Assembly: GCA_031315915.1 (NCBI GenBank)
Contig: JALDRK010000010.1
Coordinates: forward strand, 1 to 64,000
DNA: 64,000 nucleotides
DNA from: Nitrospirales bacterium
GTDB lineage: Bacteria; Nitrospirota; Nitrospiria; Nitrospirales; UBA8639
Direction of reading: 5' to 3'
Under the pieces are notes generated by a model that had not been told where the DNA came from, ran no database searches, and saw only the letters and a list, made by a program, of their open reading frames with translations. The position numbers were made by a program, and so were the translations under genes. This document shows, piece after piece, positions 24,032 to 32,896 of the stretch (position 1 is its first letter; each line of letters starts with the position of its first letter).

Positions 24032-26191
24032 TCATCGCACAGTGACAATATTCAGATCGTCATCTTTTCTTGTCACATTGATCATGACGTCCGAGGCTGT
24101 CCTGGTCAACTCCAGATCCGCCGAATATTTCCCCATGCGAAGATTTGTAATTTTGAGGAAAGGCAAAAACTCCGGAAGATAGGGATTGGTGAATCGAATT
24201 TCTCGTTCGGTTCCTTGAAATGACATTCCTAAACAGGCTTGTAACAGTAAAAACACGGCTCCTGCCGCCCACGCCTGTGGGGCACAGGCAACGGGATAGA
24301 GAATTGGGCTCTCTCCCGGCTTACGCGTGAAACCGCAAATCAACTCAGGGAGTCGGCGCAGCTCAACATGAATACTCATATCAAACAGAGCCCCTAAAAT
24401 CCGTTCAACGCCCTCGGTCCATCCATATCGACTCATCCCCAAGGCAATGAGAGCATTATCGTGCGGCCAGATCGACCCGTTATGATAGGCCATGGGATTA
24501 TACCGAGTTTCAGTCGTCGGGATTGTCCGGATCCCCCAACCGGAAAAAAACTCCTCTTCCAGCAATCCTTCGACCATACGCTCCACACGGTCCTTCTGTG
24601 CAATCTCGGTAAAGAGCGTATGACCCGCATTGGTCGATCGAACCACACAGGGGTGCTTGTTTCCGTCAAGAGCTAACACATACGTGTTAAGTGTATCCGA
24701 CCAAAAAGTCCGGTTGAACAGATCTTTGAGCACGTGAGCTTCCTGTAATAATGTCGCTGCCCGCTCCGCATATCCAAGCATTTCCGCTAAATTGGATGCA
24801 GCCCGTTTTGCGCCATAGACGTAACCTTGAACCTCACAGAGGGCGATCGGCCCTTCGGCTAGAGTGCCGTCTGCATGGAATATCGAGTCATAAGAATCTT
24901 TCCACCCCTGCTGAGCAAGACCGGTAGGGGTTTGTCGGAAATACTCGACGAATCCGTCTCGATCTTTGTCCCCGTACTGATCGATCCAGGCCAACGCACG
25001 ATCCACATGAGGCCAGAGCGAGACGATAAAGTCCTTGTCTCCCGTTCGATCGTAATACGCACCAGCCAAGAGAATAAATAACGGAGTCGAATCCACACTC
25101 CCGTAATACTGTGCAAATGGGATTTCCTTGAGGGCAGCCATTTCTCCCTTTCGGGTTTCATGTAAAATTTTACCCGGTTCCGCATCTTGCTCCGGAAGAA
25201 CATCCGTAGCTTGCGTGGAGGCCAAAAAATTCAATACCCCTCGTGCGAGATCCGGATTAATCCATAAACATTCCAATGCCGTAATAATGCCGTCCCGTCC
25301 AAAAGGCGTGCTAAACCAAGGCACACCCGCATAGGGATAGGGGCCCTGGGGAAGATCGGTCGTCATCATACAGACGTCATCGAGAGACCGATTCAGCCAG
25401 TCGTTGAATTGTTCATTCCCGCTATACAGGGCACAAAATCGGGCTTTGCTGTCTTGCAAGTCTGAGGCGGCATGGGTTTGAGCCACAGAGAAAACCATCG
25501 GGACAGGAGCCTCACCATTCACCGAACACGTAACGTTGATGTGAATGATTTTTTCATCTTTAGAGCCCAATGATAATTCAAAGTCCATCGAACCCGTGGT
25601 GGCATTTTTCGGGCTTAGGTCGGTGGTGAGTTGTGTGGCACGTTGAACATGGTCCAAGCCCTGATACTTCCATAAAACGGAGCACTCGCTTAGAGTGGAT
25701 ACGGTCACGACTCCTCGTTGCGACCGCTGCTCTCCCCGCACTTCAAACAAATCCGCGAAATCGACTTCATACTGAATGGAGAACACAAAAGTCAAAGGAT
25801 CCGAGGAATAATTCGTGAACCGGAACTGTTCCAAACACCGAGCGTCATAAAGAAGCTTCGTACGGGAAATATGCAGGGTGCCTCGCGGCAAGTGCGGTAA
25901 CAACAAATCAGGGTTCGTCAGATCCACCGCCAGTAATGCATTGTCGGACTTGATCGTGGAACTGAGAAGAAAGGGATGGCTTTTTTCAAGATTGAACTCA
26001 AATTTAGAGAGAAAGCGTGTACCTTCATGATAAAGGCCCTGCTCACCCAGTCCAATATGTTGAATATCGCCGTAGGGATTGAAAATGCCAAAGGTTTCTC
26101 CATGTTTTAAGACATGCGTTCGGGCATCGGCCAAAGCAGAGGTGGCCAGAATATAATGCTCGTCTCCAATCCGGATTATTTTCTTTTCCAT
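24032..26191 (-). CDS. Glycogen-debranching-type amylo-alpha-1,6-glucosidase
   Basis: 719 residues from ATG 26191 behind AAAGGAGAGCCT. The N-terminal beta-rich domain (about 1-270) has the GDE_N look: VLKHGETFGIFNPYGDI and GLYHEGTRFLSKFEF. The C-terminal (alpha/alpha)6 barrel (about 290-690) has PYAGVPWFSTPFGRDGIITALECLW, then WIDQYGDKDRDGFVEY, GWKDSYDSIFHADG and NPMAYHNGSIWPHDNALIALG, with acidic residues in the usual catalytic positions (FGRDG and the WKDS block). The family removes alpha-1,6-linked glucose from glycogen or acts on related alpha-glucans. There is no signal peptide, so it is cytoplasmic. It stands alone. A close alternative is a trehalose- or glucosylglycerate-type hydrolase with the same fold. 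Confidence 0.85.
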   Translation of the reverse strand: MEKKIIRIGDEHYILATSALADARTHVLKHGETFGIFNPYGDIQHIGLGEQGLYHEGTRFLSKFEFNLEKSHPFLLSSTIKSDNALLAVDLTNPDLLLPHLPRGTLHISRTKLLYDARCLEQFRFTNYSSDPLTFVFSIQYEVDFADLFEVRGEQRSQRGVVTVSTLSECSVLWKYQGLDHVQRATQLTTDLSPKNATTGSMDFELSLGSKDEKIIHINVTCSVNGEAPVPMVFSVAQTHAASDLQDSKARFCALYSGNEQFNDWLNRSLDDVCMMTTDLPQGPYPYAGVPWFSTPFGRDGIITALECLWINPDLARGVLNFLASTQATDVLPEQDAEPGKILHETRKGEMAALKEIPFAQYYGSVDSTPLFILLAGAYYDRTGDKDFIVSLWPHVDRALAWIDQYGDKDRDGFVEYFRQTPTGLAQQGWKDSYDSIFHADGTLAEGPIALCEVQGYVYGAKRAASNLAEMLGYAERAATLLQEAHVLKDLFNRTFWSDTLNTYVLALDGNKHPCVVRSTNAGHTLFTEIAQKDRVERMVEGLLEEEFFSGWGIRTIPTTETRYNPMAYHNGSIWPHDNALIALGMSRYGWTEGVERILGALFDMSIHVELRRLPELICGFTRKPGESPILYPVACAPQAWAAGAVFLLLQACLGMSFQGTEREIRFTNPYLPEFLPFLKITNLRMGKYSADLELTRTASDVMINVTRKDDDLNIVTVR

Positions 26192-26435
26192 AGGCTCTCC
26201 TTTGACACAGAAGGTGTTAAAGGGCGTTTATCTTATTGATAAGACATGTGTATTTCAAATTTAATGAAATTCACGCCTCACCTGATGGAAACATTTTTCT
26301 TTCAATCGCCCAAAACCGAAAAAACCCCCTTCGACTCTGTAAAAATTACATGTTTGCGGGATCCAGCCATACTCCCAAAAATTATGCAAACATAAATCTA
26401 TAGTAATTACAGGACATTAAAATAGTTTTTTCTTC
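26192..26435. other. Divergent intergenic region, AT-rich
   Basis: Separates the minus-strand debranching-type gene from the plus-strand crystallin-like gene (327 bases in all, including the sigma-54 element at 26436). Nothing else was recognised in this AT-rich DNA; the promoter of the minus-strand gene should be here. Confidence 0.4.
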
Positions 26436-26450
26436 TGGCCAACTTTTTGC
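26436..26450 (+). promoter_or_regulatory. Sigma-54 type -24/-12 promoter before the crystallin-like gene
   Basis: TGGCCAACTTTTTGC followed by T: GG and GC are ten bases apart, with a full TTGCT -12 block and TGGC at -24. It lies 69 bases before ATG 26519, which has the ribosome site CCAGGAGGTG. Confidence 0.72.
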
Positions 26451-26518
26451 TTTACCAAATATACGGACCGGCTTAGTGAAATACGTATGACTGTCATAAT
26501 GTCGCCAGGAGGTGTCAA

Positions 26519-26929
26519 ATGAAACTTTTTCATCTATGCACCGCGTCCCTATTCATAACTTTCATGGCAAGCTGGGCCTATGGAGAGGAAAAGATGGTCG
26601 TGAGCGCTAATAACATAGAGATTCAACTTGTCGATAAAGATTGCTGGGTTGATCTTTTTGTAGAAAGCAAGCTTGATGTTGACCACTCACATATCAGGAT
26701 GCTGGGTCCCCTTCAGTCGCCCACACTAGAAAATGTGGCGGGTCAAAACTGGAATAATAATATTCAGAGTCTGATGGTGGGACCCAATGCTAGGCTCTAT
26801 GCCTATAAGAATCGTGACTTTTCAGGACCGGAGGTCGTATTTGCCCCAGCCCAACAAGTGAGTGAATTAGGCGAATTGGACATGGCCAATGATTTTGAAT
26901 CTTTAAAAGTCCAATGCGAAAAGGAATAA
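26519..26929 (+). CDS. Exported betagamma-crystallin-like protein
   Basis: 136 residues behind the strong ribosome site CCAGGAGGTGTCAA. Signal peptide MKLFHLCTASLFITFMASWAYG. The mature chain has two beta-rich halves with crystallin-type features: DKDCWVDLFVESKL and, more clearly, NNNIQSLMVGPNARLYAYKN followed by RDFSGPEVVFAP and NDFESLKVQC, i.e. the W/S-S-L strand, tyrosine corner and G-x-x-x-x-F pattern. Two cysteines could form a disulphide. Such domains often bind calcium and stabilise the periplasm or cell surface under stress. A good sigma-54 promoter precedes it, so it is likely an inducible envelope protein. The family call is by pattern only. Confidence 0.72.
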   Translation: MKLFHLCTASLFITFMASWAYGEEKMVVSANNIEIQLVDKDCWVDLFVESKLDVDHSHIRMLGPLQSPTLENVAGQNWNNNIQSLMVGPNARLYAYKNRDFSGPEVVFAPAQQVSELGELDMANDFESLKVQCEKE

Positions 26930-27046
26930 CTTGGTCTATGCTAATTTTGAGAGATCATCATGTCCCAACGACTTAGGGAAGAGAAAATATACGATGGGCT
27001 CCTGTGAAGAAAGGATCCGGTCAATGTTAAAATTTAAGGTTTATTT

Positions 27047-27571
27047 ATGATGATAAAAAATCCTAGCTGCTGGCATCGTCTACGTCACTCTGTCGCCCTC
27101 ATTATTCTCATCGGTGGATTCTCAACTGGATGTATCACGGACGCGACGGTGGATTTAACCAAGGCTCCTTTTGATGCGTCCACCGAACTGACAGACGCGA
27201 CAACGGGTTCCATCGCCCAGCTGACCGATGGAACGAGTCAGGCGACAACAGATCTCACCGAACCTACCAGGGAATTTCTCTCCAGTACCACTCCCGGTGC
27301 ATGGTTTCATGCCGATGGAACGATTAATCCAGAGCACAAAAAAATCGCATTCATCGTATTAAATTTTGACAATCTACAGGAGGATATCGCTCATGCAAGT
27401 GGAGAGTATCTGCTATCTCTTGCAACGCTGGCAGGAGTGCCTCCGGACTCACGCGAAAATTTCATGAAATCGGCCCAAAGTCAATATAGGTATATCTTTG
27501 AAGAAGGCCGAACGAAACCCGAATCGCTTAGACGTTTGATCGACACATTACACACGCCATTTCCCTCTTGA
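27047..27571 (+). CDS. Lipoprotein resembling the DUF3015 type
   Basis: 174 residues. The N terminus carries a basic start, a hydrophobic stretch (VALIILIGGFSTGC) and the cysteine of a lipobox, so the protein should be lipid-anchored. A threonine- and aspartate-rich low-complexity linker follows (about 35-80). The C-terminal domain, about 85-170, reads AWFHADGTINPEHKKIAFIV, LNFDNLQEDIAHASGEYLLS and LATLAGV. That plan (residues exposed, a helix running through GEYL-x-SLA, then a helical end) is what I recall from DUF3015 proteins of unknown function. It stands between the crystallin-like gene and the NtrC-type regulator; no clear promoter was assigned. Confidence 0.7.
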   Translation: MMIKNPSCWHRLRHSVALIILIGGFSTGCITDATVDLTKAPFDASTELTDATTGSIAQLTDGTSQATTDLTEPTREFLSSTTPGAWFHADGTINPEHKKIAFIVLNFDNLQEDIAHASGEYLLSLATLAGVPPDSRENFMKSAQSQYRYIFEEGRTKPESLRRLIDTLHTPFPS

Positions 27572-27874
27572 TTGGCGTCTCCCCCCATGCGCCAGGCATA
27601 ATTTACGCACGTCTGCTCTATCGATTTTTCTCAATTTTCCTGACATTCCACCGGACAAAGAAAGTCGGAAGGTCAGGCATCCAAAACAAGTCATGCCACT
27701 CGACACCCCTGGTAGATACGCATGCCATATTCCGACCACGGTTTATTGATGAACATGGCCTTCGGTAAAGAGTATAATCCTCAAAAACTCTGAACACGGC
27801 CTCTGTCCAGAACATCGAATACTGGAGTTTGACATCAAGACAATATCCGAGATTTCGTCGTAAGGCCAGACAAT
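27572..27874. other. Intergenic region, 303 bases
   Basis: Upstream DNA of the NtrC-type regulator gene. A ribosome site (AAGG) precedes ATG 27875. No GG-N10-GC element in the correct spacing and no strong hairpin were found. Confidence 0.4.
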
Positions 27875-29254
27875 ATGACACAAAACATTTTGGTTGTTGA
27901 TGATGAAGAACCTTCTCGTCAGGGGTTGGTCACCCTTCTGGCAAAATGGGGTTATAACGTGGAACAAGCCGGAGACGGGCCGGAAGCCCTTGGTAAAATC
28001 TCGCACTTTCATCCTGACGTGGTCCTTACGGATTTGATTATGCCGGGGGTGAATGGACTCGAACTCATCCAGCTTCTTCAAAAAGAGTTAATCTATAGTC
28101 CCGTCATCGTTCTTACCGGACATGGAACCATTGAAACGGCTGTTTCCGCCATTAAACAGGGTGCATATGATTATTTGACCAAGCCCCTGGACATGGCCCG
28201 GCTTCGCATCATGGTTGAGAAGGCCCTGGAAAAAGGGAAAACCCATCGAGAGATGGTGCTATTACGTAAACGACTCAAAGGGTTGTGGGGACTCGGTAAA
28301 TTGGTTGGGAAAAGCAAACCCATGCAGGAAATCTACAATCTTGTTGAGTTGGCTTCTCCCACACCGGCCAGGGTCTTAATTCTCGGTGAAAGCGGCACAG
28401 GCAAAGAATTAGTCGCCCAAAGCCTCCATGATTTGTCCGAACGAAACAATGGTCCTTTTATTCCGGTGAATTGTTCGGCCATCCCTGAAACACTACTGGA
28501 AAGTGAAATTTTCGGACACGAAAAGGGGGCATTTACCGGGGCGTTGGAACGAAAACCCGGATGTTTCGAACTGGCACATGGAGGCACCCTGTTTCTGGAT
28601 GAAGTGGCGGAAATGAGTCCGTCCATTCAGGCAAAATTTCTCAGGATTCTTCAAGATTCCTCCGTCAAACGAATTGGAGGTACGGCTCCTATCCAAGTGG
28701 ACGTCCGAGTTGTGGCCGCAACGAATAAGGATCCGTTAAAGGCTATTCAAGACGGATTATTACGCGAAGATTTGTATTATCGCTTAAATGTCTGCACCAT
28801 TCAGCTTCCTCCCCTCAGAGAGCGGAAAGACGATATTCCCCTTTTGGTGAAGGCCTTTATCGAAGAATTCAATGCCAATTATTCGAGAAATGTGCAATCT
28901 ATCGACGATGAGGCATTAAGTTGCCTGTTGAATCACACGTGGCCGGGGAATGTGCGGGAATTGAGGAATGCCATTGAACGGGCGGTGATGACATGCACAT
29001 CCGAGATCATGACCACGGCTCATCTTCCTGAGTTTGGGAATAAAGCGGTGGCCGCGGAATTCGGCGAGAAAAACGAGACGGTACAGCTTCCCCTGGGTTC
29101 AACGATTGAAGATGCCGAACGCCAGCTCATCGTTCAGACGTTGAAATTCAGTCAAAATAATAAGACCCGTGCCGCGGAGATTCTGGGCGTCAGTCTTAAA
29201 ACGCTTCACAATAAGCTTCATCGATACGGATTGCACGATGCGATTGAACGTTAA
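27875..29254 (+). CDS. NtrC-family sigma-54 response regulator
   Basis: 459 residues. Receiver domain 1-120 with D10/E11, phospho-acceptor D53 in VVLTDLIMP and K103 in DYLTKPLD. The AAA domain has Walker A GESGTGKE (171-178), the loop GAFTGA (218-223) and Walker B LFLDEVAEM. The Fis HTH closes the chain (NNKTRAAEILGVSLKTLHNKL). It should activate sigma-54 promoters when phosphorylated. The kinase gene starts inside its 3' end (ATG 29238, 17-base overlap), followed by a lipoprotein and a stand-alone receiver. This looks like one signalling operon of the ZraSR/AtoSC general type; the signal is unknown. Confidence 0.94.
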   Translation: MTQNILVVDDEEPSRQGLVTLLAKWGYNVEQAGDGPEALGKISHFHPDVVLTDLIMPGVNGLELIQLLQKELIYSPVIVLTGHGTIETAVSAIKQGAYDYLTKPLDMARLRIMVEKALEKGKTHREMVLLRKRLKGLWGLGKLVGKSKPMQEIYNLVELASPTPARVLILGESGTGKELVAQSLHDLSERNNGPFIPVNCSAIPETLLESEIFGHEKGAFTGALERKPGCFELAHGGTLFLDEVAEMSPSIQAKFLRILQDSSVKRIGGTAPIQVDVRVVAATNKDPLKAIQDGLLREDLYYRLNVCTIQLPPLRERKDDIPLLVKAFIEEFNANYSRNVQSIDDEALSCLLNHTWPGNVRELRNAIERAVMTCTSEIMTTAHLPEFGNKAVAAEFGEKNETVQLPLGSTIEDAERQLIVQTLKFSQNNKTRAAEILGVSLKTLHNKLHRYGLHDAIER

Positions 29255-31049
29255 AGGGAAGGAAGCGTTAGGGGTTTCAATTATCACTTTGGTTGTCGTC
29301 GTTGGGAGTACGTTTCTCAATCTTTCGCAGTTAAGCCATGTGATTGTCCGGGAAACTTCGGAACAGGTTTCCCTTATCAAACGACAGATTTTTGAGCAAA
29401 GCAAGCGGGCCGTACTCAATGCGCAGCCCTCCAATAGCCATCCGATTGTCCTGCTGGCAGCGAACCAGGAACTGAAGAAATTTCTTGAAGCGAGTGTGGG
29501 CTACTCTCCCCATCTTCTCTATGCCTTAATTGTCGATACGCAAGGCAAAACCGTTCTGCATTCCGAAGGAACGAAAACCGAACGACAACATCCCAATAGG
29601 CCCAAACTGGAAGATCTACTTTCGCTTGGACCGATTGATCGTTTTAAAGTCTTGTATCAGGAAGGAACCATTTTTGACAGCACGCTACCCATGGCCTGGG
29701 AAAATGTCTCCATCGGTGAAGTGATTGTCGGCATTCATACCAGTCTTCTCCGTGAACGCATGACCTCGTCATTACAAACCAGTATTTTATTCGGTCTGAT
29801 CGCCTTGCCCATTGCCTGGCTGCTGACCATGGGACTGGCGGCTCTGACCTTACGGCCTATCCATGCCTTGGCCTATCAAATGGAGCAGTTGCGTCAGGGA
29901 CACTTTGAGGTGTTAACCGATTTGAGCCGGACAGACGAATTTCGGGAATTGGCTGCCCAGCTCCAATTGCTGGGACAACAACTCAAATCCGATCGCTTAA
30001 AAGCCCTGAGCGAAGAATCGCATCTTGACGGCGTCATCGAACATTTGGAGGATGGCGTCATTCTTGTCGATGGGCAGGGAAAGGTTTTGTTTTTCAATCA
30101 AGCTATGGAAATGATGGTGGATTTCCCGGTTTCTTCCCTACGCGGCCAGCGGCTGGACATACTGGGAACCTCTTTTACGGCACTCGTTCGTCTGGTAGAC
30201 CAAGCGCTTGCGGAAAAGACCGATTATAGGGCAATGCCTTGTTCTCTACCCAGAAAAGGAGACAATAAATCCTTCTTGATCTCCGTGTTATGCCTGGGGA
30301 ACTTCTCACATTTTCACGGAGCCATGATTTTATGCCGTGATGTTGAAGCCATGAAAACCCTGCAATCATTGGTTCGTTATGCCGCTCAACTCACGACACT
30401 AGGACAATTGACCTCCGGGCTCGCCCACGAAGTCAAAAACCCGCTCAACTCAATGGTTATTCATCTCGAAATATTAAAAGAAGAAACGAAAAGCTTGAAT
30501 GGGGAATTTCAGCGGAGCTTGCAGGTCTTGGAGGGTGAAGTCCATCGGTTAGATCGTGTCGTCGTCGGATTTTTAAAATTCATGCGTCCGCAAGAACTGG
30601 AAATCACTTCGGTCAATGTCAATCAATTGATCAGAAAAGAGGCAAGCCTTTTGGAAGCGGAATGGGGTAACAAGGGGATCCACTTCATCTTCCAGTGCGA
30701 TCACGACCTTCCCTTGATTTCTGCAGACCAGGATCTTTTAAGCCAGGTGCTTCTGAATATTATGCTGAATGCCTGTCAAGCCATGGAGGAGGGCGGCGAC
30801 ATTCGAATTGCCACATCGAATCAGCAGGACAACGAAATCCTAATCTCCATCAGCGATCAGGGACAGGGGATCCCCGCAAAAGAACGAGAAAAAATCTTTC
30901 AATTGTATTACACTACCAAACATCACGGAAGTGGCCTGGGTCTTCCTTTAGCTTATCGCTTTGTCCAATTGCATGAAGGAGTCATTGATGTTCAGTCAGA
31001 AATGGGAAAAGGCACCACCTTTCACATCCGGTTGCCTAAAAAAATATAA
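29238..31049 (+). CDS. Membrane sensor histidine kinase with PAS, partner of the NtrC-type regulator
   Basis: 603 residues from ATG 29238, inside the 3' end of the regulator gene; an earlier in-frame start would overlap 86 bases. Membrane helix about 10-30, an extracytoplasmic sensing domain to about 175, a second helix about 180-205, a HAMP-like linker, a PAS domain (about 260-370, with EHLEDGVILVDGQGKVLFFN), then the phospho-acceptor box GLAHEVKNPLNSM (H397). The ATPase part has NIMLNACQAMEEGG, ISDQGQGIP and HGSGLGLPLAY. The domain set is typical of NtrC-partner kinases. No ligand can be named. Confidence 0.92.
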   Translation: MRLNVKGKEALGVSIITLVVVVGSTFLNLSQLSHVIVRETSEQVSLIKRQIFEQSKRAVLNAQPSNSHPIVLLAANQELKKFLEASVGYSPHLLYALIVDTQGKTVLHSEGTKTERQHPNRPKLEDLLSLGPIDRFKVLYQEGTIFDSTLPMAWENVSIGEVIVGIHTSLLRERMTSSLQTSILFGLIALPIAWLLTMGLAALTLRPIHALAYQMEQLRQGHFEVLTDLSRTDEFRELAAQLQLLGQQLKSDRLKALSEESHLDGVIEHLEDGVILVDGQGKVLFFNQAMEMMVDFPVSSLRGQRLDILGTSFTALVRLVDQALAEKTDYRAMPCSLPRKGDNKSFLISVLCLGNFSHFHGAMILCRDVEAMKTLQSLVRYAAQLTTLGQLTSGLAHEVKNPLNSMVIHLEILKEETKSLNGEFQRSLQVLEGEVHRLDRVVVGFLKFMRPQELEITSVNVNQLIRKEASLLEAEWGNKGIHFIFQCDHDLPLISADQDLLSQVLLNIMLNACQAMEEGGDIRIATSNQQDNEILISISDQGQGIPAKEREKIFQLYYTTKHHGSGLGLPLAYRFVQLHEGVIDVQSEMGKGTTFHIRLPKKI

Positions 31050-31083
31050 CTTCACTTTTTGGTTGTCATCCGGTCGCAACATC

Positions 31084-31647
31084 ATGCTCTCGTGGGTTCA
31101 ACTGCCACTGGCCATAGGAACGGCCGTCTTGCTACTTGAGGGATGCTCATTCAACAGCGCTGTCCCATCATCGTGGGTGGAACATCCTACTCAGATTCTC
31201 TTCATGATGAATGAACTTCAACCATCAATCATTCATCTTTCCTCGGGTTCGTTTTTTAAGAGAACGATTTCCGACGATGGTGCCACTCATTCCAACCCTT
31301 TACCGGAAAAAAGCAAAAGTTCTTCCGTCCCTGCTCAATCCCAACCACAAGCGCCGGCTTTTCAAGATCAAAAACCGGCGGTCCTTGTCCCTGAAACCCC
31401 TAATAAAGATAATGGTCAGGTGATTGTCACGTACAAAACAAAAATAGAGGAAACGCAAAATTTGATGCGCACGATCGATGAGAGTCAACTGACCAAGGAA
31501 CAGTATGACACCTATATTTCAATCAATAGTTTTCTGGAGAAATCCCGAGAGGCATTTTCTCAAGATGACATGTCGATGGCGATGAATTTAGCCGAAAAGG
31601 CTCATACGTTGGTCAAAGAAATCGTCAATAATCCCGTTACGCCATAG
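31084..31647 (+). CDS. Lipoprotein of unknown function after the kinase gene
   Basis: 187 residues from ATG 31084; an earlier in-frame start inside the kinase gene is unlikely. The signal and lipobox are MLSWVQLPLAIGTAVLLLEGC. The middle is low complexity, rich in S, P and Q (about 70-115), and the C-terminal half is helical: KTKIEETQNLMRTIDESQL, EQYDTYISINSFLEKSREAF, MAMNLAEKAHTLVKEI. The helical end resembles coiled-coil or TPR-like periplasmic proteins that pair with secretion or signalling systems, but no family was recognised. No good ribosome site is visible, so translation may be coupled to the kinase gene 35 bases upstream. Confidence 0.62.
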   Translation: MLSWVQLPLAIGTAVLLLEGCSFNSAVPSSWVEHPTQILFMMNELQPSIIHLSSGSFFKRTISDDGATHSNPLPEKSKSSSVPAQSQPQAPAFQDQKPAVLVPETPNKDNGQVIVTYKTKIEETQNLMRTIDESQLTKEQYDTYISINSFLEKSREAFSQDDMSMAMNLAEKAHTLVKEIVNNPVTP

Positions 31648-31760
31648 CGCGATAATGACCATGGTATTCCGGGAACCGAATGTGCGTGCAAGACAGGGCG
31701 TGAACAATGCCTCAAAAACGGTAGGCCTGTTGCGGTTTAGACCTCACAAAACGGTGCGGC

Positions 31761-32147
31761 ATGTCTAAAAAGAATGTATTAATCGTCGAAGATGATAAGA
31801 ATAGTCGTGACGGCCTCAAGGCGATTCTGGGCATGTATGGATATAATGCCGATACGTCAAAAGACGGGTTGCAGGCCATCCAGAAAATAAAAGAAAAATT
31901 ATTCGAAGTGGCCGTCGTCGATATCAATCTTCCCCCCGTCTTAAATGTGGAAATCAACGGATGGGACTTAATCAGGATTTTTCGATCGTTTAATCCCAAC
32001 ATTGACATCATCGTTGTCAGCGGTGAAAAGGGCATTCAATCTCGAGCGCAAAGTTTTAATTTGGCCGGGTGCTTGGAAAAGCCTATTCGGCCCTCACACC
32101 TAAAATCATTAATGGAGGCGCTTGACGAAGGGATTGGCTCCAGTTGA
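31761..32147 (+). CDS. Single-domain response regulator (receiver only)
   Basis: 128 residues, a complete receiver: VLIVEDDKNS (D11/D12), phospho-acceptor aspartate in VAVVDINLPP, a serine in the usual T/S position (VVVSGEKG) and the lysine in CLEKPIRP. A short insert (PVLNVEINGWDLIRIF) follows the aspartate. There is no output domain. Last gene of the regulator-kinase-lipoprotein group, so it may take phosphate from the same kinase and act as a relay or sink. Confidence 0.9.
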   Translation: MSKKNVLIVEDDKNSRDGLKAILGMYGYNADTSKDGLQAIQKIKEKLFEVAVVDINLPPVLNVEINGWDLIRIFRSFNPNIDIIVVSGEKGIQSRAQSFNLAGCLEKPIRPSHLKSLMEALDEGIGSS

Positions 32148-32501
32148 ATCCCACTCCCTCAAATCCTATGATTTTCATTCCTTCCTTCGCTCCTACTTTC
32201 CATTTTATTCCATTACTAAAAGTGGCATCCCGACTGACTCTCTTCAGTTAGTAAGCTGTAAAAAGTTCATAGACTATTTGTAAAATTTACGTCATCGACG
32301 ATTTTTTACATTAATAGTTGCGCCATGCTCTACAGGGACAATCGGCAAAACCTCATATTTATCATAGGGTTTCCCTTCGACTTCTTGTCCCAACACCTCC
32401 TGGTCCGATGTTTGCGGGTAGATAGTAGGGTCTACTTCCTTAATCAAGATCTTCAGATGGCATGAGGAATTCGCACCCATACCAAACCGAAGGAGGTTCT
32501 C
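32148..32501. other. Intergenic region, 354 bases, holding a doubtful minus-strand frame
   Basis: A 62-residue minus-strand frame at 32292-32480 (ending YEVLPIVPVEHGATINVKNRR without its first Y counted) has a protein-like composition but no ribosome site, so it is not called. A near -24/-12 element before the gene at 32502 (TGGCAT to CGC) has GG and GC twelve bases apart instead of ten and is not called either. Confidence 0.4.
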
Positions 32502-32816
32502 ATGAAATTCCTTTCTTATTTGACCATTGTTTTGGCCATTTCTCTTTGTATCGTGCCGGTGGCCCAGTCTTTAGACATGATCGGCATGACGGATCAAGAG
32601 CAGATAACGACCGTTCCACTGACCATGGTGAGCGGCACGGTCAAGGAGGTACAGGGTGATTGGTGCATCGTGGAAGATTCACAAGGGACGGAATGGAGAA
32701 TTCAGGTAGATAAATATACCGATAAGATCGGCCACGTCCTCCCTGGAGTCATGATATCCGCCAAGGTCGAAGCGGATGGTCACGCGAAAGAAGTGAAAGT
32801 CATGCCCAACTCGTAA
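32502..32816 (+). CDS. Small exported beta-rich (OB-like) protein
   Basis: 104 residues behind the strong ribosome site GAAGGAGGTTCTC. Signal peptide MKFLSYLTIVLAISLCIVP with cleavage near AQS. The mature part is one beta-rich unit: LTMVSGTVKEVQGDWCIVED, EWRIQVDKYTDK, GHVLPGVMISAKVE and HAKEVKVMP. It shows the same unit plan as the secreted proteins at 32897 (two units) and 18664 (three units). No known family assigned; the pattern fits OB-fold or DUF5666-like barrels. Predicted periplasmic. It is followed by a strong terminator hairpin. Confidence 0.75.
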   Translation: MKFLSYLTIVLAISLCIVPVAQSLDMIGMTDQEQITTVPLTMVSGTVKEVQGDWCIVEDSQGTEWRIQVDKYTDKIGHVLPGVMISAKVEADGHAKEVKVMPNS

Positions 32817-32828
32817 TGGTTTCGTGGG

Positions 32829-32861
32829 ATCGGGAAAGCTTGACCAACAAGCTTTCCCGAT
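32829..32861 (+). terminator. Perfect 14-bp hairpin between the two beta-rich protein genes
   Basis: ATCGGGAAAGCTTG (32829-32842) and CAAGCTTTCCCGAT (32848-32861) pair exactly, with the 5-base loop ACCAA. It lies 13 bases after the stop of the gene at 32502 and before the next gene. A true T tract is missing, but the stem is very stable. Confidence 0.7.
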
Positions 32862-32896
32862 TTCCCGAGAACGACATTTGAAAAAAGGAGAGTGCC

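Noticed and set aside
23812-24048. 78-codon minus-strand frame after the debranching-type gene
   Set aside because: It overlaps the stop region of that gene, lacks a ribosome site and is rich in C, S and P.
32459-32475. Possible sigma-54 promoter before the gene at 32502
   Set aside because: GG and GC are twelve bases apart instead of ten.
32292-32480. 62-codon minus-strand frame with protein-like composition
   Set aside because: No ribosome site, no recognisable relative, and it sits in the promoter region of the gene at 32502.
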